The notes beneath the pieces are model-generated. The model had not been told where the DNA came from. It worked only from the letters and a program-made list of their open reading frames with translations, and did not search any database. Below, one piece after another: positions 1 through 7,895 of a DNA stretch of 64,000 bases (position 1 is its first letter; every line of letters begins with the position of its first letter). This stretch comes from JAFNAG01 sp963721405 (GTDB lineage Bacteria > Acidobacteriota > UBA6911), in NCBI GenBank assembly GCA_963721405.1, contig CAVRJA010000002.1:450699-514698 (forward strand), written 5' to 3'. A program made the translations under genes and the position numbers.

Positions 1-94
1 GGGAAAATGGGGACGGCCTTCGCTGCCGGGCCTTCCTCTTCCTTCCCTTCGAAGCTTGTCTCCGTCTGAATCACAGCTTATCCTATGGTTTCCA

Positions 95-123
95 TTGACA
101 TTGCATAGGGGCATTGTTTCAAT
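95..123 (+). promoter_or_regulatory. possible promoter of galU
   Basis: A perfect -35 hexamer TTGACA at 95-100 is followed after 17 bases by TTCAAT at 118-123, a 4/6 match to the -10 consensus. It lies 45 bases before the galU start. The -10 is weak, so this is only a candidate. Confidence 0.3.
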
Positions 124-167
124 TGCTGGGGGCGAAGGCAGACAAGGATAAAGGATAGAGGGAGGAG

Positions 168-1052
168 ATGAATAGAATCCGAAGAGCAGTATTCCCCGCC
201 GCGGGTCTGGGCACCAGGTTTCTTCCTGCTACCAAGGCCCAACCGAAAGAAATGCTCGTGCTCGTGGACAAGCCCATCATCCAGTACGCCGTCGAAGAGG
301 CCGTGGATTCGGGTTTGAGGAACCTGGTGATCATCACGGGGCGGGGCAAGAACGCCATCGAAGATCACTTCGACGTCTCCTTCGAACTTGAGCGCATCCT
401 GGAAGACCGGGGCAAGTCGGACCTGTTGAAGCTCGTGCGCGCTGTTTCGGACATGGTGCAAATCGCGTACGTGAGGCAAAAGGAAGCCTTGGGACTCGGA
501 CACGCCATCCTGGTGGCGCGGGACCTGGTGCAGGACGAGCCTTTTGCCGTGCTGCTTGGGGACGACATCATCGACGCCGAGGTTCCCTGTATGCGGCAGA
601 TGATGGATATTCATGAACGGTACGATGCGAGCGTGGTTGCCATCATGGAGGTGCCTCGAGAAGAGGTCTGCCGGTACGGCATCATCGACGGGACTCCCCT
701 GCCGGGTGAAGATGGCCGGGTCTTCGATGTGCGGAACATGGTAGAGAAACCGGGCGTCGAGGAGAGCCCGTCCAATCTCGCCATCATCGGCCGCTACATC
801 CTGTCGCCTGCCATTTTTGAAGTGCTCGATAGAACCGACCGCGGCGCCGGCGGAGAGATCCAACTCACGGACGGCTTGCAGAACCTGCTTTCGAAGGAGC
901 GGATCCTGGCGTACAAATTCCGCGGCAAGCGGTATGACGCGGGCGAGAAGCTCGGCTTTCTGAAGACGACAGTGGAGTTCGCACTCAAGAACAGTGAAGT
1001 GGGCCCTGCATTCCGTGCGTATCTGAAATCCTTAAACCTGAACGAGTTTTGA
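168..1052 (+). CDS. galU: UTP--glucose-1-phosphate uridylyltransferase
   Basis: This 294-aa cytosolic enzyme makes UDP-glucose from UTP and glucose-1-phosphate, feeding glycan and envelope synthesis. The nucleotide-binding signature GLGTRFLPATK lies at residues 13-23. A LGLGHAI stretch lies near residue 105 and a VEKP sugar-binding motif near residue 193, and the length is normal for bacterial GalU. The ATG is preceded immediately by a purine-rich GAGGGAGGAG stretch. It is followed after 13 bases by purD on the same strand, so the two may be cotranscribed although they are unrelated in pathway. The family call is secure. RfbA-type dTTP transferases share the fold, but the GalU-specific N-terminus fits better. 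Confidence 0.95.
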   Translation: MNRIRRAVFPAAGLGTRFLPATKAQPKEMLVLVDKPIIQYAVEEAVDSGLRNLVIITGRGKNAIEDHFDVSFELERILEDRGKSDLLKLVRAVSDMVQIAYVRQKEALGLGHAILVARDLVQDEPFAVLLGDDIIDAEVPCMRQMMDIHERYDASVVAIMEVPREEVCRYGIIDGTPLPGEDGRVFDVRNMVEKPGVEESPSNLAIIGRYILSPAIFEVLDRTDRGAGGEIQLTDGLQNLLSKERILAYKFRGKRYDAGEKLGFLKTTVEFALKNSEVGPAFRAYLKSLNLNEF

Positions 1053-1065
1053 TCGAGTCCACGTT

Positions 1066-2349
1066 ATGCGAATACTGGTAGTCGGCTCGGGTGGCAGGGA
1101 GCATGCCCTGGTCTGGAAACTGCGCGGGTGCGCCCGCGTGCAGGAGGTGCTGTGCGCCCCGGGCAACGGGGGAATCGAAGAAACAGCGCGATGCGTCGCG
1201 GTCTCACCATCGGATCAGGAGGCCATCCTCGAACTCGTCCGGCGGGAGCGGATCGACATGGTGGTGATCGGCCCTGAGGCGCCGCTCGCGGCGGGACTGG
1301 CGGACACATTGCGCGCGCAAAGTGTGGCGGTGCTGGGGCCGAGCCGCGCGGCGGCGCAACTGGAATCGAGCAAAGTGTTCGCCAAGGAATTCATGGCGCG
1401 ACACGGCATTCCCACAGCGGCCTTTTCCGTCCATTCGGATCCCCGGGAAGCAATCTCGCGTCTCGACTCACGGGAAACGCGCTACCCGCTCGTCATCAAG
1501 GCTGACGGGCTGGCTGCCGGCAAGGGCGTCATAGTGGCACGGCGCCGGGAAGAGGCGCGGCGGGCCATCGAGAGCATGATGGTCGAGCGGCAATTCGGCG
1601 TCGCCGGAGACAGGGTCGTGCTCGAGGAGTTCCTCGAGGGCCCTGAAGCTTCCTTCATCGTGTTTACAGACGGCGAGACGATTATTCCTGCCGTGCCCGC
1701 CCAGGACCACAAGGCGGTCTACGACCATGACCAGGGCCCGAACACGGGCGGCATGGGCGCCTACTCCACCGACAAAATCCTGGGGCACAAACTGGAAAGC
1801 ATGATTCTCTCGAGCATTGTCCGGCCGGTCATCGATGCGATGCGCGCCGAAAGCGCGCCGTTCCAAGGCATCCTTTACACCGGTCTGATGCTCACCTCCA
1901 ACGGGCCGCGCGTGCTCGAGTTTAATGTGCGTATGGGCGACCCGGAGGGGCAGGTGATCCTGCCGCGGCTCGAGAGCGACTTCGCCGGCCTGTGCGATGC
2001 GTTGTGCCTCGGAAAGCTTGGCGGGTATCAGGCGGCATGGTCGCCAAAGGCGGCTGTGTGCGTCGTGCTTGCGTCGGGGGGCTATCCGGGCGCTTATGTG
2101 AAAGGCAGGACAATTACCGGCCTGAAGATGGCCGAGGAGGATGGCCGCGTCGTGGTGTTCCATTCGGGCACGCGGCGCCTGGGGGACGCGCTCGTGACCG
2201 ACGGCGGCCGCGTACTGGGAGTGACGGCGCTCGCCGCAGATCTCCCGGCCGCCGTGATTTCGGCCTATGAAGCGGTCAATAAGATCTACTTTGAAGGCAT
2301 GCATTATCGCCGTGACATCGGCGCCAGGGGATTGGCAAATGAGGAGTGA
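1066..2349 (+). CDS. purD: phosphoribosylamine--glycine ligase (GAR synthetase)
   Basis: This ATP-grasp ligase joins 5-phosphoribosylamine and glycine in the second step of de novo purine synthesis. The 427-aa length matches stand-alone bacterial PurD. Visible signatures are the N-terminal GSGGREHAL dinucleotide-like loop, GPEAPLAAGL, the ATP-grasp lysine region IKADGLAAGKGV, the NTGGMGAYS loop and the metal-binding LEFNVRMGDPE near the end of the grasp domain. No strong Shine-Dalgarno precedes the ATG. It is followed after 45 bases by purE, and purB lies 12 kb downstream, so purine genes are only partly clustered here. Confidence 0.96.
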   Translation: MRILVVGSGGREHALVWKLRGCARVQEVLCAPGNGGIEETARCVAVSPSDQEAILELVRRERIDMVVIGPEAPLAAGLADTLRAQSVAVLGPSRAAAQLESSKVFAKEFMARHGIPTAAFSVHSDPREAISRLDSRETRYPLVIKADGLAAGKGVIVARRREEARRAIESMMVERQFGVAGDRVVLEEFLEGPEASFIVFTDGETIIPAVPAQDHKAVYDHDQGPNTGGMGAYSTDKILGHKLESMILSSIVRPVIDAMRAESAPFQGILYTGLMLTSNGPRVLEFNVRMGDPEGQVILPRLESDFAGLCDALCLGKLGGYQAAWSPKAAVCVVLASGGYPGAYVKGRTITGLKMAEEDGRVVVFHSGTRRLGDALVTDGGRVLGVTALAADLPAAVISAYEAVNKIYFEGMHYRRDIGARGLANEE

Positions 2350-2394
2350 TAGGTCCCCGGCCTCACCGTCATTCGCCGACCAGGGAGAAAACCC

Positions 2395-2901
2395 GTGAAT
2401 AAGCCCAAAATTGCGATTGTGCTGGGCAGCGACAGCGACTATCCGGTGATCCAGGACATGATCCGGATCCTGCACCAGTTCGAGATCCCGCACGAGGTTA
2501 CCATTTCAAGCGCTCATCGCTCACCGGACCGGACGCATCGCTATGCGGCGACGCTGGAGGACCGGGGGATTCAAGTTGTGATCGCCTGTGCGGGCGGCGC
2601 CGCCCACCTGGCCGGAGTCCTGGCATCCCACACCATCCTGCCGGTGATCGGAGTTCCCATCGACTCGTCCCCTTTGAACGGGTTCGACGCGCTCCTCGCC
2701 ACTTCCATGATGCCGGCCGGGGTCCCGGTGGCCACCATGGGCATCGGAAAAGCGGGAGCCAGCAACGCCGCCGTGCTCGCGGCCCAGATCCTCGCGCGCA
2801 ACGATCCGGATCTGGCCGGCCGCCTCAAGGAGTACAAGAAGCAACTCGCGGACAAAATCGAGGAGCGAGACCGGGAGCTGAAAAAATCTCAGAATGTCTA
2901 A
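2395..2901 (+). CDS. purE: N5-carboxyaminoimidazole ribonucleotide mutase
   Basis: PurE class I converts N5-CAIR to CAIR in purine synthesis. The protein has 168 aa with the phosphate-binding GSDSDYP at residues 11-17 and the catalytic SAHRSP at 39-44. A GGAAHLAGVLA segment follows. The start is GTG, supported by AGGGAG seven bases upstream. No purK is seen in the window. The 3' end overlaps mtaB by 8 bases, which suggests translational coupling. The C-terminal tail (about residues 150-168) is lysine/glutamate rich and slightly longer than the core fold needs. Confidence 0.95.
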   Translation: MNKPKIAIVLGSDSDYPVIQDMIRILHQFEIPHEVTISSAHRSPDRTHRYAATLEDRGIQVVIACAGGAAHLAGVLASHTILPVIGVPIDSSPLNGFDALLATSMMPAGVPVATMGIGKAGASNAAVLAAQILARNDPDLAGRLKEYKKQLADKIEERDRELKKSQNV

Positions 2902-4192
2902 GTTTTTTCTCTGTACGTTCGGTTGCCGCTGCAACCAGGCCGACAGCGCCGATATACGGGCGCGCCTGTGCAATCATTCCCTCCACGAAACCGAAGACGC
3001 CCGGGACGCCGACCTGATAGTGGTCAACTCGTGCACGGTCACGGGACGGGCGGATCAGCAGGTGCGGCAGGCCGTGCGCCGTTTTCATCGCGAAAATCCC
3101 GGCGCCAGGCTGATCGTGACGGGCTGCTATGCCGAGCGCGACCCTGAGACACTGGCTGCAATCCCGGGCGTCAGCCTGGTCGTCGGGACCGCCGAAAAAA
3201 GCCGGGTGGCGGAATTATGGAGCGAGGGACCCGGAGACACTGCCAGGATTCTGCATGCGCCGCTGGATTCGCTGGCAGAATCGCCGGTGACGGCCTCGTC
3301 GCACCTCGGCGGCAAGACCCGGCCTTACCTCAAACTGCAGGACGGCTGCAATGCGCAGTGCGCATACTGCATCGTCCCTGCAGTCCGCGGCCCCGGGCGC
3401 AGCGCCGAGCCGGAGGAGATTCTCGCGCAGATCCGCAACCTGGTGGCTCAAGGGTATCAGGAGATTGTTCTGACGGGGGTGCACCTGGGGACATACGGGC
3501 GGGGGCTGGCACGGCCCGTGCGGCTGGCGGACCTGCTTGCCCGGATTCTGGCGATCCCCGGCCTCGGAAGACTGCGGCTCAGCAGCATCGAGCCGATGGG
3601 CTTCGATCGCGGCATCGTGACCCTGGCCGCCGGCCACCCGGGATTCGCGCGCCACTTCCACATTCCGCTGCAGAGCGGCAGCGATCGAATCCTGCGGCGC
3701 ATGCGGCGTCCGTACACCGCGTCGCGCTATCTCGATCTGCTCCACTACATCCGGGGCATTCTGCCGGCAGCAGGCCTGGGCACCGATGTTCTGGCCGGGT
3801 TTCCGGGAGAGACCGACGAGGACTTCGAGGCGACCTGCGATGTAATCCGAAAGTCGCCGCTGACGTACCTCCATGTCTTCCCGTTTTCCGCGCGCGCAGG
3901 GACGGAAGCGGGCACGATGCCGGACCAGGTATCCCCACGCGCGCTGCATGAGCGATGCGTAGTTCTGCGTCAGATGTCCGCATCAAAGAACCTCGCCTTC
4001 CGGCAGCGGTTTGCCGGGAAAGTCCTGCCGGCCATCACCTTGTCAAAAGAGGACGAGAGGGGAGCGGGGGTTGCGCTGACCGAAAACTACATTCACGCGC
4101 ACATCCCGGAGGACGCGGTGCCCTCCAACCGCCTGATCAAAATCCGCATCGACGAAGTCCGCCCCGAAGGCACCTGGGCCACACCGCTTTAG
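2894..4192 (+). CDS. mtaB: tRNA threonylcarbamoyladenosine(37) methylthiotransferase MtaB
   Basis: This radical-SAM methylthiotransferase adds a methylthio group to t6A37 of tRNA. The 432-aa protein has an N-terminal UPF0004 domain with cysteines at 11, 47 and 78 for the auxiliary cluster. The radical-SAM triad CxxxCxxC lies at 152/156/159 within GCNAQCAYC, and a TRAM-like tail follows. The sister families MiaB and RimO share the layout. The short C-terminus and the first cysteine motif fit MtaB best, but that subfamily call is inference. The start overlaps purE by 8 bases. Confidence 0.85.
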   Translation: MSKFFLCTFGCRCNQADSADIRARLCNHSLHETEDARDADLIVVNSCTVTGRADQQVRQAVRRFHRENPGARLIVTGCYAERDPETLAAIPGVSLVVGTAEKSRVAELWSEGPGDTARILHAPLDSLAESPVTASSHLGGKTRPYLKLQDGCNAQCAYCIVPAVRGPGRSAEPEEILAQIRNLVAQGYQEIVLTGVHLGTYGRGLARPVRLADLLARILAIPGLGRLRLSSIEPMGFDRGIVTLAAGHPGFARHFHIPLQSGSDRILRRMRRPYTASRYLDLLHYIRGILPAAGLGTDVLAGFPGETDEDFEATCDVIRKSPLTYLHVFPFSARAGTEAGTMPDQVSPRALHERCVVLRQMSASKNLAFRQRFAGKVLPAITLSKEDERGAGVALTENYIHAHIPEDAVPSNRLIKIRIDEVRPEGTWATPL

Positions 4193-4388
4193 CCCGACCC
4201 ACCTGATCTTTGGATCTCAGAGGTTGCGTTCCTGGTTTGGAGCAAAAACGCTGCAGAATCTCACAAAAAAGGACTGGTAGTACCGATGGCTGCATCGCGT
4301 GGATCAAGGGCGAATGTCGGATTTGGTCTCGCCAGAGCGCAAAACCCAGATGCCCAGTTTCCCCACATTACGGCCAGAATGGTCTATA

Positions 4389-4991
4389 ATGCTGGAAAAA
4401 GGGGGGTGTAACTTGCACTTCCTATTTGCATTTTTCCTGGCGACAATACCGACGGTACAAGGACCAGGCGATGGATTTGGTCTAGCACCTTCAGCGCCGA
4501 GGGAGATCAAAACGCTGTATTGGGAACTATTCAAGACAACAGAAATCTGGGTGCGGCTAGCTCCAGAGGGGAAAGATAATAAGCCTGCGCCGGTAAGCCT
4601 GATCTTCTACGTCACCTTCTCTGGGAAAGAACTGTCATCAGAACCAACGCAAATCGGTGTTCGTGCACAGGCTGACCCTCGCTTTGTCGCATCCAGATTT
4701 TCGCTGAAGTTAGCGCCGCGGCCGGGTGCGCCATTGGATCTGGTAGGTCCGCTAGGAACAGTTAAGAACTCCGTCGGAACAAATTTTCAGTACTATCCGA
4801 ATTGCCCAGGCGGGGGGTGTGCGGTGACTGGTGTTATCTCTTATCTCCCTTGGAAAATTTTCGTGCAGATTGCGCGATCAGAGAGTCTCACCGCAGAAGC
4901 ATTGGGCATTGAAGTTTCGTTTCTGAAGGGTGATCTTGATGCCCTGCGAGCATTCGCAAAGAAAATTGTTCCCGCTGACGGCGAATGGTAA
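4389..4991 (+). CDS. hypothetical secreted protein
   Basis: I do not recognise the family. From the ATG at 4389 the product is about 200 aa. A hydrophobic stretch (HFLFAFFLATIPTV) near residues 10-23 ends at VQG, which looks like a signal peptide. A TTG at 4413, preceded by a run of G, would place that stretch at the very N-terminus. An upstream ATG at 4299 is also in frame but would bury the signal. The mature part is predicted beta-rich and contains CPGGGC. The base composition is visibly more AT-rich than mtaB, consistent with an acquired segment that continues through the BrnTA genes. Confidence 0.6.
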   Translation: MLEKGGCNLHFLFAFFLATIPTVQGPGDGFGLAPSAPREIKTLYWELFKTTEIWVRLAPEGKDNKPAPVSLIFYVTFSGKELSSEPTQIGVRAQADPRFVASRFSLKLAPRPGAPLDLVGPLGTVKNSVGTNFQYYPNCPGGGCAVTGVISYLPWKIFVQIARSESLTAEALGIEVSFLKGDLDALRAFAKKIVPADGEW

Positions 4992-5135
4992 GAGGCTGGA
5001 GGTCCTGCAATCTGGCCAGAACCTGAAAATGTCGTTGTACGGTTAAACCCGCGATTTCGGACACGTCGACTCCCCTGGCCCGGAAATTCGGACTCTCTGA
5101 AGCAATTGCGCGTGTCGCTGGTGGAGACACTATGA

Positions 5136-5357
5136 CTAAGACTTTTCGAGACGCTCCGCCACCCAAACCTTGATGACCGACTGGCGGGGGACTCCAAGCC
5201 GCTTTGCGACTTTATCCAGGCAACGTATCATCCATATCGGGAAATCGACATTGACACGCTTTTGCTCCTGGCCGGGTCTTCGGATCCGAGAAAGATCTAA
5301 ATATTTTGAGATGTCTTCGCCGTTGTCGAATCTCTTGTCCAATCCCTCAGCTTTCAT
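5136..5357 (-). CDS. brnA: BrnA-type antitoxin (CopG/ribbon-helix-helix)
   Basis: This 73-aa antitoxin has the DKRFDNGEDISKYLDLS N-terminus and the KRVNVDFPIWMIRCLDK ribbon-helix-helix segment typical of BrnA. In that family it neutralises BrnT and represses its own operon. I use the ATG at 5357; a longer in-frame opening to 5693 is antisense to or overlaps the toxin and has no family similarity. The start overlaps the toxin stop by 11 bases, so the two are translationally coupled. The toxin-first order is the normal BrnTA arrangement. Confidence 0.85.
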   Translation of the reverse strand: MKAEGLDKRFDNGEDISKYLDLSRIRRPGQEQKRVNVDFPIWMIRCLDKVAKRLGVPRQSVIKVWVAERLEKS

Positions 5358-5607
5358 AAATCTCAAGCTCCTCCCGGCGCGACCTACGTACTGAAATGAT
5401 CCTGATTCGATTGCTCCGCCTGGTAATAATTGCCGACCAGTGCTTCGCAGAAATTCTTCCGATGACGACAAACCTCTTCTCGCCTGCGGTCGTCGCTGGA
5501 ATTTCGACGAGGTCCGGGTCGTCCCACAAAGCCTGGGCATCAAGAAAATCGATCCCGTGCTTCTTCCTGTTACTCTCGGTCTTGGCCGGATCGAACTCGA
5601 ATTCCAT
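5347..5607 (-). CDS. brnT: BrnT family toxin
   Basis: This 86-aa RelE-fold ribonuclease toxin starts at the ATG at 5607. It shows EFDPAKTESNRKKHGIDF, the conserved opening of BrnT, then the ALWDDPD segment and a basic RRSNRIRIISVRRSRREE end with the catalytic-type arginines. An upstream in-frame ATG at 5721 would add 38 residues without family similarity. Known BrnT toxins cleave mRNA and inhibit translation. A perfect palindrome sits directly upstream of the ATG and probably mediates autoregulation. Confidence 0.87.
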   Translation of the reverse strand: MEFEFDPAKTESNRKKHGIDFLDAQALWDDPDLVEIPATTAGEKRFVVIGRISAKHWSAIITRRSNRIRIISVRRSRREELEIYES

Positions 5608-5624
5608 GGTATAGATTTTATACC
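5608..5624. promoter_or_regulatory. palindromic operator at the brnT start
   Basis: GGTATA at 5608-5613 and TATACC at 5619-5624 form a perfect 6-bp inverted repeat around a 5-bp spacer, ending one base before the brnT ATG. The minus strand reads TATAAAAT inside it, so it also overlaps a possible -10 box. BrnA proteins bind inverted repeats in their own promoters, so this is the natural operator candidate. The role is inferred from position. Confidence 0.5.
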
Positions 5625-5928
5625 TTTTGGGCAAGTGAATCCACATGCTGGCGAAATCCTGCCATTCCGGACAGAATCCGGGACGGGATGCACGGAGGGG
5701 AGGTGTCCGGGAAACCCACATACGTCCGGAATTCCCGTTTGCTTTCTAGAAACTCTGAAAAGTCACTGAATTATCCCCGTCGCCAGCGTTAGAATGTTGA
5801 GCGCACTCCAGAACGTCTTCAAACTGGTGAGGGTATCTTGCACAACGCAAATAGTGAAAAGAGATCGGCGCGTGAAACATCGATTTCTCTACTTTGATCG
5901 ATACTGAGGTTCAACTTGGAGGTATCTG

Positions 5929-6318
5929 ATGTCATTTTGCCCAAACTGCCACTGGGAATATCGAGCGGGATTCAAACGTTGCAACGACTGCAACGTCGAA
6001 TTGGTCGACTCACTGCCCGAGGAGAAACGAGAGAAACCCGATCCCGGAGAACTTGAACTGGTCGAACTGGCGTCGTTTCCCGACCTCATGGAAGCGCAGA
6101 TGATTCAGGAATTGCTGGAGAACAATGGCATTGAGTCAATCCTGCAAAGTGATTTCAATGCCGGCGCAGGAACCTATACCGCCAGCCCGAACGCCTTGCT
6201 TGTCCGCAAGTGCGATTTCCTGAGGGCTCGCGAACTTTATGAGGAATACTTCGAGAGAGATCGAGTTGAGCCCCAGCTGGACGAAGAGTTAGATGATGCT
6301 GATGAAACAAACCGATAA
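5929..6318 (+). CDS. zinc-ribbon and DUF2007 domain protein
   Basis: This 129-aa cytosolic protein starts CPNCHWEY and continues with CNDC near residues 18-21, giving a CxxC...CxxC zinc ribbon. It is followed from about residue 42 by a DUF2007-type signal-transducing domain with ELVELASFPDLMEAQMIQELLENNGIES. Such proteins are common in Acidobacteriota and resemble PII-like folds; no molecular function is established. AGGTATCTG precedes the ATG weakly. The C-terminus is very acidic (DEELDDADE). Confidence 0.75.
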   Translation: MSFCPNCHWEYRAGFKRCNDCNVELVDSLPEEKREKPDPGELELVELASFPDLMEAQMIQELLENNGIESILQSDFNAGAGTYTASPNALLVRKCDFLRARELYEEYFERDRVEPQLDEELDDADETNR

Positions 6319-6700
6319 GCCGAATCTCGCGTCGCAGAGTGCATTTGTCCGTGTAGCCGCTCGAGCAGACTCATGAACACAGGGTCCTTATCCTCCAAGT
6401 GTCCGTGCGCTATCGGACAAGTGGTTCACGCTGCGAGATTGTTCCCGAACCACAGGCTCCCAGATCCTCCGGCGACGGATTATCTTGCTTTGGGCATGCG
6501 AAGAATTGCTACCGCGCTGCTACCACTGCAGCCCGCATCAGGGCACACCAAAGACCTACACGCTCACTCCTTCTCCTTGATTTCATCGGGGCATGGGTCT
6601 TCCTGTGGTGTCACAGTTTGCGATGGAGGGAATTCGCACTTGCTTGCCGTCATCCTTCGCGTGGTCGAGGGCACGAGGCGAGAGGGTCAAATCTGGCTTC
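6319..6700. other. gene-poor gap
   Basis: About 380 bases lie between the DUF2007 gene and the end of the isomerase gene. Short open frames exist on the plus strand, but none has a recognisable protein, a convincing ribosome-binding site or consistent codon use. I see no RNA gene or clear terminator. Confidence 0.4.
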
Positions 6701-7669
6701 TCAGAGCGCGGCAAGCACCTCTTTGAGGAGGTAGCGCGACCCTTCGACGCCGTCCCACGGGCCCGCCTCGTATTCGAGCGCGTAGATCCCCCTGAATTTG
6801 GCCTTCTCCAGAATGCGCACGCAGCGCTGAACGTCGTTGGTGGACCACCGGTCCCAGTACTTGGCGTGGACCGTCGTGTGGGTGTACGAGGCGAGGGCTT
6901 CCAGGGCGTGAAACAGCATGTACTCATGTTCCCAGTTGCAGAAGTCGGGCGACGCTTCGCAGAAGGGGTGTTTCAACTCTTCCATGATGATGCGGACGTT
7001 CATCGGATCCGCGCTGAGGCCCCAGTGGTTTTCGATGGTCACCTTGACCCCGACCTTGGCGCCGTAATCCGCCATTTCACGAAAGGAATCAATCGCGTTC
7101 TTCAGCAGCTTGACGACCTCGTCATTCCTCGGGTAGCCCGTCGAGGCTGTGGCCGAGGGCACGATCCGCGGCCCGCCGGTATTGACGCGCATCGTCCTGG
7201 CGCCGATGCGGGCGCAGGCATCGAGCCAGGTCTTCGCGACGGCGATGCCTTTCCTGCGCAGGTCCGCGTCCAGGTCGGAGATGTTGCGCGGGGCATTGTT
7301 CGAGACATGATGACATTTCACGCCCGTGGCGGCGATTTTGCCGGCGAACTGGTCCAGCCACTTCTTTCCCGATGCGGACGCCGGATCGAATTCGCCGCCG
7401 GTGAACATCGAGCTGTCAGTGACGTCGCCGAAGAGCGAGGACCACAGGTCCATCTGGCGCACCCCTGGAAACGTGTCGCGTGTGAACTGCGGGAAATCGA
7501 GCATGGTGATTTCGCCGTACTTCTTCTTCCGTGCTTCGACCTCGGGATTGGCCCGGGTGCTTCGGCTCTTGAACAGGGACCTCATCGGGTAGGTATTGGA
7601 GGCGATGCGCGCGAGCTTTTCTTTTTCGGAAAGAGCGGGAGCGGCGGGACTATCACTCCCGGTCAGCAT
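6701..7669 (-). CDS. sugar phosphate isomerase/epimerase (N-terminus probably lost)
   Basis: This 322-aa xylose-isomerase-like TIM barrel has metal-ligand candidates in TIENHWG, MEELKHP with the following ASPDFCNWEH, and TVHAKYWDRW, ending at ALEYEAGPWDG. Related Acidobacteriota proteins are usually exported with a Tat signal. Here 16 codons upstream of the ATG, in frame, encode a hydrophobic h-region (SLTIGVAAAGA), but a TGA at 7718-7720 closes the frame and no RRxF motif or start codon is present. The annotated ATG therefore starts inside what looks like a former signal peptide. The protein may be non-exported or nonfunctional. The exact substrate is unknown. Confidence 0.75.
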   Translation of the reverse strand: MLTGSDSPAAPALSEKEKLARIASNTYPMRSLFKSRSTRANPEVEARKKKYGEITMLDFPQFTRDTFPGVRQMDLWSSLFGDVTDSSMFTGGEFDPASASGKKWLDQFAGKIAATGVKCHHVSNNAPRNISDLDADLRRKGIAVAKTWLDACARIGARTMRVNTGGPRIVPSATASTGYPRNDEVVKLLKNAIDSFREMADYGAKVGVKVTIENHWGLSADPMNVRIIMEELKHPFCEASPDFCNWEHEYMLFHALEALASYTHTTVHAKYWDRWSTNDVQRCVRILEKAKFRGIYALEYEAGPWDGVEGSRYLLKEVLAAL

Positions 7670-7709
7670 CGCCCCGGCCGCGGCAACGCCGATCGTAAGG
7701 GAATCCGGA

Positions 7710-7895
7710 GAACCGTTTCACAAGCGGGCGCTTAAATGGGATCTCAGCGCGCTGCCTGTGCCGGTGGACCTGCTCGTCTACTCACTCGAGGAATGGCATG
7801 ACCTGAGTGCCGGCGAATCCCGGCTTGTGCGCACTCTGGCCCGAGAAGCAATCTGGGTGTTCCCCTTGCGCGGGGCATTTTTCGAGGCATGTTAA
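7710..7895 (+). pseudogene. nucleotidyltransferase-domain protein, 3' remnant
   Basis: About 60 codons encode FHKRALKWDLSALPVPVDLL, VYSLEEWHDL, RLVRTLAREAIWVFP and a TAA stop at 7893-7895. This matches my recollection of the C-terminal part of MNT-like nucleotidyltransferase proteins (paired with HEPN partners). The GSxARG active-site half is absent: upstream sequence in this frame is antisense to the isomerase gene. No start codon or ribosome-binding site fits. It is probably a truncated leftover created by the same junction that beheaded the isomerase gene. The family assignment is moderately secure. Confidence 0.5.

Noticed and set aside
1468..2493. Long open frame antisense to purD and purE
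   Set aside because: High G+C and codon structure produce long open antisense frames; it overlaps well-conserved genes and has no recognisable motif.
5136..5693. 185-codon version of the antitoxin frame
   Set aside because: The upstream 112 codons overlap the toxin gene in another frame and have no similarity to BrnA; the ATG at 5357 gives the family length.
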